64,000 nucleotides of DNA from Melastoma dodecandrum (taxonomy: Eukaryota; Streptophyta; Magnoliopsida; Myrtales; Melastomataceae). The translations under genes were made by a program, and so were the position numbers. Each line of letters begins with the position of its first letter. Position 1 is the stretch's first letter. The notes under the pieces were generated by a model, which saw only the letters and a program-made list of their open reading frames with translations, searched no databases and was not told where the DNA came from. Below are positions 1 to 10,649 of this stretch, piece by piece. Location: positions 2,420,501 through 2,484,500 of the forward strand of contig JARUPY010000534.1 in assembly GCA_029817715.1 (NCBI GenBank), in the 5' to 3' direction.

Positions 1-485
1 GCCCCCACCAAGGAGTTTTATATGGAATGAATGACCAAGTTCATTTTCTGCAGCATGGGTAAGCAAACTGCCAAGTTCATGTCCGTATCATCGCAAAGAA
101 AACTAATGATAATGTTGACAACCTTTGATCATGACCAGCTGGAAAAAGGGCATCAAATTTAATCCCACGAGGATGATAAATTTTTCCGTGGTGAGCATCT
201 CTCCTTAAGATTATATAGAGGAAGAGGGAATGAGATATATTTCAAATAAGTCATGCTGTGATTTGCTAAACCAATCTCGCAGTGATTCCAGTTTCCAACT
301 ATCCAATATAATTGCAACTTTATATATCGTAACAATACTCGATTGTCGAATGATTTGCCATTTAGGTGTGGTGAAAACTTTTTTGATTGCCCACTTGGTC
401 CCTCCGGACAATTTATGAGATCACACGCAGCAACTTGTGGAGGGGCGTGTCCAAATACGGTTCAACATCCGGCGGCGTATCCACT

Positions 486-495
486 GACACGTGTC
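486..495. promoter_or_regulatory. ABRE/G-box-like palindrome
   Basis: GACACGTGTC is a perfect 10-bp palindrome with an ACGT core, the binding core of plant bZIP/ABF and bHLH factors. It lies about 930 bp upstream of the P450 start. Suberin-type CYP86 genes are known to respond to ABA, so an ABRE would fit, but the distance makes this only a candidate. Confidence 0.4.
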
Positions 496-866
496 GCGGT
501 GTAAGGAATCGGTCAACCTTCCCCCCTTTTTAAACTCGTTTCATTACGGGGAAATGAGTCCCAATTTTATGAGTACTTTTTTAGTTTAAGGCATTAATTG
601 GAGGCAGTGCTACTCATTACACAGCATTGGAAGAAGAGGAGAACAACCTCCTCCTCCTCCTCCTCCATTAATCGGAAACATTGATGGCGTTATCAATTTC
701 CTTTTTTTAAAAAAAATTAACCCACGTCGCACCCACTTCCCTCAAATTCCATAGTCTTTATTACAAAACATTCGATTAGATGTACAGTATAGGCAAGGAC
801 GAGGACGTAAGAGGGAGGAGGAGGAGGAAGATGATAAATATACGATTATGCTTGTGTAAGAAGGAA

Positions 867-896
<30 letters not shown>
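867..896 (+). repeat. Poly-G tract, 30 bases
   Basis: Thirty uninterrupted G residues are followed by AGGGGG. It lies about 530 bp upstream of the P450 start codon. Length in the individual may vary or be mis-assembled, since long homopolymers are error-prone. Confidence 0.9.
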
Positions 897-897
<1 letters not shown>

Positions 898-1342
898 GGG
901 GGTGATGCAAACTTAGGTGATCGGTCATACCCAACTTTTTTCCCAATTTCCCACCCAACGGAAAAACAAAGACGATCAAAAAAAGGAGGAAGCCCAATTC
1001 TTACGCCTCAAATCTCTACTACCCTCCCCAAAAAAAACAAAAAAGGTTCCAAATTTCTGGTTTGACTCGCCCCTCTACGGAGCCACAACCACCGTCCCCA
1101 ACATTCTTCTTCATTACCTCCTTAATCACACCCACCAAGTCATCCAAAACCCACACGTCTGCAAAGAGGCAAAAGGAAAGGAAAAAAAACGGTACAGTTT
1201 TAGCTCACCAAATCAAATCTGCTTGCCACAAAACCATGCACGCCAACACAATGCTAGTAGTAGTAGTAGAAAAAGAAGAAGAATTAAGGAAGAAGGAAGA
1301 GGCATTATCCCCCCAACCCACAGTGGTGTGTTCGTGTATATG

Positions 1343-1349
1343 TATATAA
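1343..1349 (+). promoter_or_regulatory. Candidate TATA box of the P450 gene
   Basis: TATATAA lies 79 bp before the ATG at 1428. This allows a transcription start near 1375 and a leader of about 50 bases. It is chosen on position and consensus only. Confidence 0.45.
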
Positions 1350-1427
1350 CTTCCCCAAACCCGAATCTCCTCCTCCTCCTCCATCTTTCAAATCCCATGC
1401 CCACACACTGATTTTGCACCACGAAAG

Positions 1428-3151
1428 ATGATCAATTCCAATCACACCACCCCTTCTTCCCTTCATTCTACCTTCCCTTCCCCACATGTCGTCTCCCTTG
1501 TCCCCTTATTCAACCACCTCCACTCCCTCGAGCTCCTCCTTGCCCTCTCCGTCTTCGTCGTCCTCCACTCCCTCCGCCAACGCAAGCTCCACGGCCTCCC
1601 CGTCTGGCCCCTCCTCGGCATGGCCCCTTCCCTCATCTCTGGCCTCCGCGGCGACATGTATGAGTACATCTCCGAGGTCATCTGCCGCCAGAACGGCACC
1701 TTCCGCTTCAAGGGCCCCTGGTTCACCAACCTCAACTGTGTCGTCACCTCCGACCCCCGTAACCTCGAGCACCTCCTCAAGACCCGCTTCCCCAATTTCC
1801 CCAAGGGCCCTTATTTCCGCGACACGGTACGTGACCTCCTTGGGGACGGCATTTTCAATGCCGACGATGAGACCTGGCAGAGGCAGAGGAAGACCGCCAG
1901 CATCGAGTTCCACTCCGCCCGTTTCCGCCAGCTCACCGTTGACTCCTTGTTTGAGCTCATGCATTCTCGGCTGCTCCCTGTGCTCGAGGAGTCTGTCTGT
2001 AGCTCCTCCTCTCTGGACCTCCAGGACGTGCTCCTGAGGCTGACTTTCGACAACGTCTGCATGATTGCATTTGGCGCGGACCCGGGCTGCCTCCGCCCAG
2101 GCCTCCCGGAGATACCCTTCGCGAGGGCATTCGAGGACGCGACGGAGGCCACTGTCCTCCGGTTCGTCACCCCCACATGCATATGGAAGGCGATGAGGTA
2201 CCTGGAGGTGGGGCCAGAGAGGACGCTCAAGAGATGCATCGAGGGGGTGGACGAGTTCGCGGAGCAGGTGATAAGGACGCGGAAGAAGGAGCTGGCCCTC
2301 GACTCAGAGGGAGGAAAGAAGAAGTCGGACATACTGACGGTGTTCATGGGACTGAGGGATGATGGAGGTAGACCGTATTCGGACAAGTTCCTGAGGGACA
2401 TATGCGTGAACTTCATCCTGGCCGGGAGGGACACGTCATCCGTTGCGCTGAGCTGGTTCTTCTGGTTACTACACAAGAACCCGGCCGTGGAGGAGAGGAT
2501 CGTTGAAGAGATCAACAGGGTGGTGAGGGAGAGGACGAACGGGTCCGACGGAGGGGAGGACGAAGAGTTTGTGTTCAGGCCGGGGGAGATCAAGAGGATG
2601 GAATACTTGCAGGCAGCCATCTCTGAATCCCTCAGGCTGTATCCCTCTGTTCCCATCGATCATAAAGAGGTTTGACGACACGTTGCTGCCATAACTGTTT
2701 ATATAAGGGATCGGTTTTTACGAATTAACTCGCTGACTACTGACAATGATTTCCCAATCCGCAGGTGGTTGAGGACGACGTGTTCCCCGACGGTACGGTG
2801 TTGAAGAAGGGGACTAAGGTCTTGTACGTGATGTACGCCATGGGGCGGATGGAGGCCATCTGGGGCAAGGACTGCCGTGAGTTCAGGCCGGAGCGGTGGC
2901 TCCGCGACGGCCGCTTCCTTAGCGAGTCCGCCTACAAGTTCGCGGCCTTCAACGGGGGTCCCCGCCTCTGCCTCGGCAAGGACTTCGCCTACTACCAGAT
3001 GAAGTTTGCGGCCGCATCCATACTGTACAGGTACAAGGTTGAGGTGGTGGAGGGCCACCCTGTCGTTCCAAAGCTGGCGCTCACCATGTACATGAAGCAC
3101 GGTCTCCGCGTCCACCTCTCCCGCCGCCACGGCCCGAAAACTCTAATATAA
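1428..3151 (+). CDS. CYP86B1: Cytochrome P450, CYP86B1-like very-long-chain fatty acid omega-hydroxylase
   Basis: Two exons, 1428-2669 and 2765-3151, joined in phase 0 across a 95-bp GT-AG intron, give 542 residues, the normal length for CYP86. Visible features are an N-terminal hydrophobic anchor (about residues 25-48), the I-helix AGRDTSS (332-338), the K-helix ESLR (400-403), PERW (456-459) and the heme loop FNGGPRLCLGK with Cys483. The segment VTSDPRNLEHLLKTRFPNF and the VIRTRKKEL region match the CYP86 clan, closest in memory to CYP86B1. Known family role: endoplasmic-reticulum omega-hydroxylation of fatty acids; CYP86B1 makes C22-C24 omega-hydroxy acids for suberin. The intron position before VVEDD is the usual CYP86 one. 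Subfamily B rather than A or C is inferred. A poly(A) signal AATAAA lies at 3307-3312. Confidence 0.9.
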
Positions 3152-3625
3152 AGGATGGGGATGACATGATCCGCTACGGAAGACGATGATGTTATTGTGT
3201 GTAGCGTTGGGTTTATGTATGATGGAAGTTTTCATGATTTTTGGTACGTGGATATAAGTTAAGGGAGGAAGAAGAGATTGCTTTGCATTTAGACACGCAC
3301 ACATGTAATAAAAATTTATATTGAAATCGAAACATTGAATAATCCATTCTCTTTTATGTTCTGACATATATTGATAATAATTTTTGGGACCTCATTGTTC
3401 TGTTTATTTAGCTTTGCAACAGGGGTTTCTGTTTTGGATGCTGTCATTACCACGTAGAATTCCTGGAGAACAGAAATCAGAGAGGGATGAAGTGAATTTA
3501 GGAACACCCATCACTTGGAACACGACAATCACCCCGAGGACGACGCTCTTGAAAGCATTTACATCATTGGAATGAAATTCTTTCCGACCGCGAGGCGAAG
3601 CGAAGCTGGAAGGAGGGGAAGCAGT
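3152..3625. other. Convergent 3' regions of the P450 and the minus-strand gene
   Basis: No gene is seen. The first part is the P450 3' untranslated region with AATAAA at 3307-3312. The second part precedes the stop codon of the minus-strand gene (3626) and is probably its 3' untranslated region. Confidence 0.6.
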
Positions 3626-4284
3626 TCAACCAGGGAGACCCCGGATTCGTGCCCGAAAAGTGTCCCAAGGGACGTCCCTTTCAATGTAGAAGACGTCGGA
3701 AGGGTTGAATGGCCCCCTGATCCTGTCTATCCTCCTCACCTCAGCCCTCGCAGGGAGAACACTCTTCGACGGGTCTGCCCATGTCATGTGACTCAAGCTC
3801 GACGAGAATCCCTGCACTCGCTTTCCATCCTCTCGTTAGCATTTCCCTTCTCGCCTTTTTTCACAGTTTTATTGGTCTACGTTTGATCACTACCAGGAGT
3901 TTAATAATCATCACCGGTTCTCCGTTCTTCGCTTACCTTGTAGATAACGAGTTCCACGTCGTTGCCATCCACCACCGAATGCACGATGAGAGCTTCTCCC
4001 CGCACGGACCGGGTGTATTCCTCCAGTTCACCGATATCCTCGTTGTAACCATACTCTTCCTCATCATCATCCTCCTCCTCGTAGCCGTGCCTTGCCGACC
4101 TCCTCCCTCTGGCGTTACAAATGACGGCGACGATGCCATGCCTTCTATGTCCCGTTCGTCCTGGATTTGCATCTGGACTCAGGTTCTTCCTCAGGATTGC
4201 CTTGCGAGGATGTGTGGGCTCGATCGGAGGCCGATTACTTGACGAGTAGGGGCATGAAGATGAAGCCGGATAACACATCAACAT
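3626..4284 (-). CDS. Conserved plant protein of the DUF7734 type, probably plastid-targeted
   Basis: Two exons on the minus strand, 4284-3937 and 3811-3626, are joined in phase 0 over a 125-bp intron. The donor is GTAAGC right after ...VIYK and the acceptor GCAG right before GFSSSLS. The product is 177 residues. The N-terminus is rich in Ser, Pro, Arg and Lys, like a transit peptide. An acidic stretch (EEEDDDEEE) follows, then the conserved core starting GYNEDIGELEEYTRSV, continuing across the splice site into GFSSSLS and VLPARAEVRRIDRIRGPF, and ending DTFRARIRGLPG. I recognise the core as an uncharacterised plant/plastid family that I recall as DUF7734; the family name is from memory and its function is unknown. 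The start could be Met at 4284 or at 4278. The core order and the clean splice support a real gene. The 5' end is less sure. Confidence 0.72.
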
Positions 4285-4849
4285 GGAGTGATGCCGAGTT
4301 CTACTACCTGAGGGAGGACAGATGAGACACCCCCCAGCCACACACACGTTGGGCTCCTTGTTTCAGATAAAAACCGACTCACCCTTTTATGGGCCGTGGG
4401 CCGAGCGACCGTAATTGCTGACTTTTGGCGGGGGGGGGGGGGGGGGGGGGAGGAAAGAACTTTGGAATTTCCTTAGCCAGACAAATCCAGCCACCCATAT
4501 ACTGATATATATAGGTCACTAATAACAACGATATACAGACAGACGTACATAATTTAATCCGGGTTGTCTAAATACTTCAAGGATTATCGGAATTTTAAGC
4601 CCTATTTGAAAAAAATATAATAACATGACCAACCCTAACTTTCCTCGGGATAAAAGTCAGGGAGGGAAGAACAACATATGCCCCCCCCCCCCCTTCCAAA
4701 TTTGTTTTTATATTTTTCTGTCGTGTCTTCTTTAGTCCTTAACGGCTGAGGGGATGCTGTCTTGCCATCAGAAGAAGTATTTATGATGGTGGAAATGGCA
4801 AGAAACTCTTGAGACGGTAAGACAGCGCCCCCCTGTAGAAGGAGAAGGG
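4285..4849. other. Shared upstream region of two divergent genes
   Basis: This 565-bp stretch separates the minus-strand DUF7734-type gene from the plus-strand methyltransferase and must hold both promoters. It contains a 21-base G tract (4430-4450), a 13-base C tract (4681-4693) and an AT-rich middle part. No coding sequence was seen. Confidence 0.6.
4430..4450 (+). repeat. Poly-G tract, 21 bases
   Basis: Twenty-one consecutive G residues lie in the divergent promoter region, about 145 bp upstream of the minus-strand gene start. Confidence 0.9.
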
Positions 4850-6104
4850 ATGGCCGGGAAAGATCATCCGTGTTCTTTTCCGATGAACGGGGGGGATGGT
4901 CCTAACAGTTACACCCTCAACTCCTCCTTCCAGGTACTCCCCCTCCCACCTTTGCTCTCCTTCCCAGCCTATGCTGACCAGCCAATATCATTTTCGTTAC
5001 ACGTTGTTGTGATTTACTCAGAGAAGAGCAGCCGACAGCGCCAGGGCCAAGATCGTAGAGGTCATCATGGAAAGGCTCGACCACACGGAGTTCCCTCCTA
5101 CAGCAGCTAAAGTATTCGCTATTGCAGATCTCGGATGCTCCGTCGGACCCAACACCTTCTTTGCCGTCGAAGAGTTTGTTCGCTCTGTTCAAGAGACATA
5201 CCTGTCGCAGGGGATTTCATCTTCTGGGTTGCCCCAGTTCCAGGTCTTCTTTAACGATCAAGTCAACAACGATTTCAACACCCTGTTCGTTTCTCTGCCC
5301 CCGGACAGATCTTACTTTGCCGCGGGGGTCCCTGGCTCCTTCCATGGCAGGCAGTTCCCGGATTCCTCTCTGCATTTCGTGCACTCTTCCTATGCGCTGC
5401 ACTGGTTATCTAAGTTGCCTGAGGAGTTGCTTGATCCTAACTCCCCGGCTTTTAACAAGGGAAGAGTCCACTACACAGGTGGCCCGGATGAAGTGAGAAA
5501 GGCGTACGAGACCCAGTTTGCCATCGACATGGCAGCTTTCTTAAGGGCAAGGTCCAAGGAGATCCTGGGTGGGGGATTCCTGGCAGTGATCATGCCGGGG
5601 ATCCCGGCAGGCGTCCCTCATTCATCTGTCCCCGCGGGTCTGATGTATGAAATCCTGGATAACTGCCTTCTGGACATGGTGAATGAGGTACCGTTCTTTC
5701 TCTGTTGTTCAACTCTTGCAAAGGCCATTTCGTCAGGTCCGTCGGATTATTTCCTTCAGGGGATAATAGGGGAAGCGGAGCTGGATTCATTCAACTTGCC
5801 GGTGTACAGTCCCACACCCGAGGAGATGGCCCAGCTGATCAAGGAAGACGGGGGATTCGACATCGAGATCCTGGAACTCACCAAACCCGAGCCGATGCTT
5901 AGTGGTCCAATACCATCTCAGGCCCTGACCATGCATATGCGAGCAGGAATGGAAGGAGTCATTAGCAGACATTTCGGGAAGGATATCATTGACCGGCTCT
6001 TCGACCTTTACTTCTGCAAGACAGAGGAACAGGCGGATCGCATCCGTTCATTGACGCTCCCAAGTTCACAGCTGTTGATGGTACTCAAGTGCAAACAGCA
6101 TTGA
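4850..6104 (+). CDS. SABATH-family S-adenosylmethionine-dependent carboxyl methyltransferase
   Basis: Three exons (4850-4933, 5022-5687, 5760-6104) give 364 residues, typical for SABATH enzymes. The first exon ends NSYTLNSSFQ and splices in phase 0 to RRAADSARAKIVEVI, the usual SABATH first-intron position. Seen motifs are the SAM-binding IADLGCSVGPNTF, the NDQVNNDFNTLF region, GVPGSFHGRQFP, SSYALHWLSK and the C-terminal YFLVL-like LLMVLKCK. The second intron is 72 bp, divisible by three and without a stop. The family pattern (MVNEG then ELDSFNLPVYSPTPEEM) shows it is an intron. The family methylates carboxyl groups of small acids (salicylate, jasmonate, farnesoate, loganate) or purine nitrogens. 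The PMNGGDGPNSY start resembles the farnesoate/paraxanthine-methyltransferase-like clade, but the substrate cannot be told from sequence. Confidence 0.9.
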
Positions 6105-6271
6105 CATCCTCCCCCTCCGTCACTTTCAAATGGCCCGATAAAGCAGCAACCCGAGGGGGTTCAATCAGGATCATATGTAATAGCAAACCCGTCCTTTGGA
6201 ATTATGGTAATAAAAGAAAAATTAAACGAAAGGCGCATCCCAATCCCATGTATTCTTCATGCTGAAGTTTT
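6105..6271. other. 3' flank of the methyltransferase gene
   Basis: This is the short stretch between the methyltransferase stop and the first retrotransposon. AATAAA-like AATAAAAG occurs near 6209. The retrotransposon sits only about 170 bp past the stop codon, so it may lie in or next to the 3' untranslated region. Confidence 0.5.
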
Positions 6272-6276
6272 CGTTT
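6272..6276. repeat. Target-site duplication of element 1, left copy (CGTTT)
   Basis: CGTTT directly precedes the left LTR (TGTTCGCG...) and recurs at 19178-19182 directly after the right LTR (...GTCAACA). A 5-bp duplication is the expected footprint of an LTR-retrotransposon integrase. Confidence 0.92.
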
Positions 6277-7248
6277 TGTTCGCGCACGAAACGGATCACG
6301 TCGGAAATATTTGGCAATGGACTCACAGTAATTGTATTGTGGTCGCCAGTAAGAAGATGCACAATTTTATTGAAATTAAATACAAGTCTTACAATCTTAA
6401 TGAGTAAAAGAAACAGGGCTTACAGCCATTGAAAAACGGAAAACAAGTGCAAGTATTGACAACGTCGTGGAAATCCGTGACGGTGGGGAACTTGTGACGA
6501 AGGCCTTGGAAGCTCGCTCCGTCGGTAGTGGTTGCTGGCGGGAGGCTGTGACGAAGGCCCTACGAGCTCACTCCGTCGGTGGTGTCGCTGGCGGGGGGAT
6601 GACGGCAAAGGCCCTACGAGCTCACTCTGCTGGTGGAAAGGGGGGTTGACCGATGAACCGGGTCAAGGTGTCTAATTTCCTAAGGTTGACGAACAAACTT
6701 CAGTGTTTTGGCTGGGTGTATTCGTACCCTGTTTTGGAAAATCCCTCTGCTATTTATAGAGGATTTGTACGCGTAACAGATAAATCTTTTATAGATGGTG
6801 TTACAGATCGTGATCCCTAATGTCGTGGGAGTGTCTCAACAACCCCCTTGTTATATGGGATCACGTTCCTGGATATTTAAGATCAGTTACGATCTTTAGC
6901 AAACGTGATTAAAAATGAATAAATTTATTCCAACCTCGTCGACTTGACCGACCTGTACGGACTGCGATCGACTTGGTCGACTTTATCCAGGATTCCGTCG
7001 ATTCGACTCTACTAGTAGACCTAACTACTGTTAAGTCATCTTGATTGGCTTTGATCACCATGTTCCTTCATCGTGAGTCGACTTAGTCGACCCCGTTTAT
7101 TAGTCGACCTAGTCGACTAAATCGACCTAGTCGATTTCATCGCGAGTCGGCCTAGACGATTACGTCTTGGGCCGGCTCGAAGTATTACTTGAGGGAGTAC
7201 TGGGTTCCTGTTCTAAACCCAGGCCCAAAATTAATTGCCATGTCAACA
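6277..7248 (-). repeat. 3' LTR of element 1 (left in this window)
   Basis: 972 bp, nearly identical to 18206-19177. Read on the sense (minus) strand it holds a TATA box (complement of about 6750-6760, CTATAAATA core) and a poly(A) signal AATAAA (complement of 6366-6371). A U3 part (about 6936-7150) is crowded with GTCGAC palindromes, and a threefold degenerate tandem repeat lies at about 6487-6645 (shared core CCCTACGAGCTCACTC). Confidence 0.95.
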
Positions 7249-7252
7249 TAAG

Positions 7253-7263
7253 CCCCCCTTTTT
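7253..7263 (-). other. Polypurine tract of element 1
   Basis: On the minus strand this reads AAAAAGGGGGG, a few bases before the LTR edge at 7248. This is the position where plus-strand DNA synthesis is primed in LTR retrotransposons. The same tract is kept in element 2 (20244-20253). It confirms the minus orientation. Confidence 0.8.
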
Positions 7264-7303
7264 ATGCTGGGTTGGCTATGCCGACTCAGCAAAAATCATA
7301 CCC

Positions 7304-7312
7304 TATATAAAG
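7304..7312 (+). promoter_or_regulatory. TATA box of the antisense PMD gene, element 1
   Basis: CCCTATATAAAGG lies on the plus strand about 55 bp inside the left LTR and 142 bp before the ATG at 7446. The same context (CCCTATATAAGGG) is conserved at 20291-20303 in element 2. It is well placed to start transcription opposite to gag-pol. Confidence 0.65.
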
Positions 7313-7445
7313 GAGAATCGTCGTCCTTTTCCCGCACTTTCCTTCCTTGCTCAACACTTCTCCATCTTCTCCAAGAAACCAGAAACCCTCATTTCTGAGA
7401 AAACTCTTCGTCTCCCTCCTTAAAAATCCTCCGATCCTTGAAAAG

Positions 7446-10400
7446 ATGTCGACTTTTGAGTCTTTCGAGCTCCATAATCAGCGTGCGGGACCAGCCGGAC
7501 CCATTCCGGTCGCGGAGGAACAAGGATCTGGCGTCGCTCTCGGACCTATCCTGCCGGAGCATCTTTTCCCGGGGACGGTGCCGCTCAACTATCTCATCAC
7601 TGAGAAGCCCATCCCGATTTGCCATCCCAACTTTGTCGATCCCCTCAACTGGGAAGGTCAGGGATCCTTCCTGTGTTTTCCTTCTGCGTCTAAATCTGAG
7701 ATGGTGGAATGGCTCGAGATGTGGGAGGAGCACTTCACAGAAAAGTTTAGGAATCAGAAGATCCTGAGGTTCTTTAGGATGTCCGTAGCAGATAAGAGCT
7801 GTGATCCTAGAGTTTGCTCGGCAATGTTGCCTTTCTGGAATTCTGCCGTCAATTGCTTCTATTTCCCGGAGGGTCCCATGTCTGTTACATTGGCAGATGT
7901 GAAGATTTTGACCAGGTGCAAAGTCAATAGCCTCCCTGTTCGTCAATATTCTCAGGCAGGCGATATTAATCCCAAGGGCGCCCTCCAGTACATGGAGGTG
8001 GTAAACAGGCACTTAAAAATGGCCTCAGTAGGCAAAGGGCCAGATGAAAAGCTGTCGACTGAGCGTTTTGGCGCCCGGGAGGAGGTCGAGTTCCTCAGCA
8101 CCTGGTTAAGCAAGTTTGTCTATTGCTTCCCAGGGAAGAAGGTCAGCCACACTGCTTATCCAGTGGCCAACTTTCTGAGGGAGACTAATGAAGACATCTC
8201 TTGGGGCCCCTTCATTCTGGGTCTTCTTTACCACGATCTGGACAGAGCGACGACTCAGATCAAGCCGTTTCCAAAACATCCAGCAGGAGGGTTGCTCTGG
8301 TTAGTTCACCTCTGGTCGGCTATGTGGATGCCAGGATTGACTGGGTTCAAGGGCCCTTCGACGCCCCTCGAGTCTGCTTATTATGGGGAGACTATCTTAG
8401 AGCAGTGCTGTCAGCGGAGGGATCAATGGCTTATGACATCGATCACCGGCCACATGAAGCACATCGTCGACCTCGGCAGGGCAGATCGACGCAGCTGGGC
8501 ACCAGGCGGCAAGACGTTTGCTCAGGAAGTTAAACTTCAAACTGCTTATGGTTTCTGGGATGGGGTATTGACCCGCAGGGACTTACCAGTTATCTTCGAC
8601 GGCTTCCTAACCTTTGAAGCTTATAATCCTCAGCTGTGTGCAAGGCAGTTTGGGTTCATCCAGGGTGCAGCAGTTCCACTTGCCGACCCTACCGGTGGCT
8701 TGTGCGGGGACAGAATGAAGAGAATTGTGTGCAAGCCGATCTCCCCGAAGACCCTCGACCTGCTCAACAGAAAGGCGCAGCTCTCCCATATAGAATTCCC
8801 GTCTGGTACCTCCGCCTGTTTCGCCACACAATTCTTCACCGTGCTGTGGTCGACTACTTATGAAGAGCTGCGGGCTTTGATGCATTTCTTGGAGGTCTCC
8901 AAAGAGCCTGATTTTTACCTCAGCGACGCGCATATCAAAGCGAGAGGTAAAGGCTTAGCTTTACTTTAAGAGTATTGGGTTCTTAGTAGTAATCGCGAGC
9001 TTTCTTCTTTTCAGGATCGACGATGCCTCAGGGCTCTGGAAAATCCAAGCCTAAGGCTCCCCTTGCTCCTGCTCCTTCTAGGCCTAAGTCGACTGGCAAG
9101 GGGAAAGCTAAGGTGGCGAGCCCCAAGGAGACAGCTGTAGGTGATCCCTCTAAGGCTCGACCCAAAAACGCTCCAAAGCGCAAGGCGATCGAGGCAGGAG
9201 ATCTCGAAGAGGTGCCTTTATCCCAGAGGAGGAAATTGGTGAAGGTACCAGCCTCAGTGGCGGCCCCTCTTCCCAAGTCGCCGACTATCGTAGCAGCGAC
9301 TTCTCCTTCGAGATCGCCAGCAGCGGCGGCCCCAGTGAGTTCACCATCTGCTGCGGTGCCTGCGACCTTAATGACGGTCGGTGTCGCTCGAGGAGCGACT
9401 ACAGAGGTATGACTCTACTGGTTCTAATTCATCTTGAACTTCTGTATCTAACCCGCACTATATTGCTTAGGGCGAAGCGTCAACCGGAGGTGATGACCAG
9501 CCTACTCCGGTTGTAGTCGAGACGGGTGCAACGACCTCAAATGTCGAGGTGAGCTCGACTTCCTGCTAGGATATATTACTCTAGTTCATATATGAACTTT
9601 GGTTTTATTACACTCTACCCCAGGAGGAGCAGGTTCCTGAGGCCCTGCTACAAGAAGGAACTACTACAGTTGTAGTCGATCCTTCAATTCGGTCGACGCG
9701 AGAGGGAGCGCCCCCTCCGTCGATGCGAGAGGAGGAAGAGCAGAGCGTTCCTTCTTCTTCAGTCCCCACTCCTGTACCACCAATGGTACGTGTTCTTCTT
9801 TTACCCAAGGCATGGGGTTGTTATCGCGGTTCTAACCGCGACACTTCACAGGCTCGTCCGAAGAGAGTGAAGGCGACTGCTGGTCGCAAAAAGGCTCCTA
9901 CTCCCCCCACTTCTTCGGGCGAGAGTTCCGAGGATTCACTACCTTCAGAAGTAAGTATTCGATTGTATGGAGGTGTTGACTGTTCGGGGATATTGTGCCT
10001 TAGCAACATTTCATTTCTTGTTCTGCAGGCTCCTGCTGCAGCGACCTCGACTGTCGACCCATGGATGAAGCTTCACCAAGACATTGAGGAATTCTGCCAG
10101 CTTCTGCTCACTGACCCCTTAAACGTCGACGAGTTTGAGAAGATGCAGAAGCTGTTGAAGGAGATCGAGACATCCCCTCGGGTCACAGACGAAATATTAG
10201 GGGCCTGCAAGAGCTTCAGGTCGACGTATTAGACCCATTGGAAGGATTACTACGCCGACCTGCTCACCTACGACTTGACCGACTCGAATATTCGATCGAT
10301 CAATGACGCTCGAGAGCAGGCCTCTAAAGCTGCACAGGACGCCCGCCAACGTTTGGTCGATGTGCAAGAGAAGCTGACCGAGGCAGAGAGACAGATAGAG

Positions 10401-10616
10401 TTCTACACGAACCTAAAGAATGACCTGACTCGGCAGCTTGCATCGATCAATACCCAAGAAATCGAGGAGCTGGAGGCCAGCGCGGAGAAGGACAGAGAGA
10501 AGGTCGTCGACCTGTATGCCCAGCGAAACAGGGTGAACGCGAAGCGACGAGCTCGTAAATCCCTCGCCCTCGATTTTAGAGACGTTGGCGGGTTATGGAG
10601 GCTAGACGTGGACTAA
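7446..10616 (+). pseudogene. Antisense PMD/coiled-coil gene of element 1, with one nonsense codon
   Basis: Six exons read opposite to gag-pol: 7446-8946, 9015-9406, 9471-9548, 9624-9785, 9852-9950, 10029-10616. All five introns are GT-AG, 64-79 bp, and match those of element 2 in position and phase. Without the defect the frame would give 939 residues. Exon 1 is a plant mobile domain, with WEGQGSFLCFP, MLPFWNSAVNCFYFPEGPM, VTLADVKILT, YCFPGKKVSHTAY and GLLYHDLDRA. Exon 2 is a basic Lys/Pro/Ser/Ala linker. Exon 6 holds a long coiled coil. A TAG at 10230-10232 replaces the Trp codon found in element 2 and would remove the coiled coil. A further in-frame ATG lies at 7347, but 7446 is preferred because 7347 is only about 40 bp from the TATA box. 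Function unknown. Confidence 0.85.
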
Positions 10617-10649
10617 GAACGACGCAATTCGATTATTTTTGCTTTACTG

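Larger units (their letters stand above)
1..1427. other. Upstream region of the P450 gene, no gene seen
   Basis: No convincing coding sequence is visible. Open frames here come from CT-rich and poly-G low complexity. The stretch holds a CTC-repeat at about 649-666, a 30-base G tract (867-896), an ABRE/G-box-like palindrome (486-495) and a TATA-like sequence (1343-1349). It most likely contains the promoter and leader of the P450 gene that starts at 1428. Confidence 0.7.

Noticed and set aside
917..1411. Open frame upstream of the P450 (164 codons)
   Set aside because: Lys/Ser/Pro-rich product with no recognisable domain, driven by CT-rich and A-rich sequence in the promoter and leader.
1486..2656. 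Long open frames overlapping the P450 exon in other frames and on the minus strand
   Set aside because: They are shadows of a GC-rich coding exon with strong third-position bias; products are low-complexity Ser/Thr/Pro or Arg/Glu without domains.
6487..6645. Regular repeats in the LTR that could be mistaken for a CRISPR array
   Set aside because: They are three degenerate tandem units inside an LTR, present at the same place in all four LTRs, without unique spacers; a plant nuclear genome would not carry CRISPR.
6467..6649. Open frames of about 60 codons on both strands of each LTR
   Set aside because: They follow the tandem repeat in the LTR and overlap each other on opposite strands; there is no independent support for translation.
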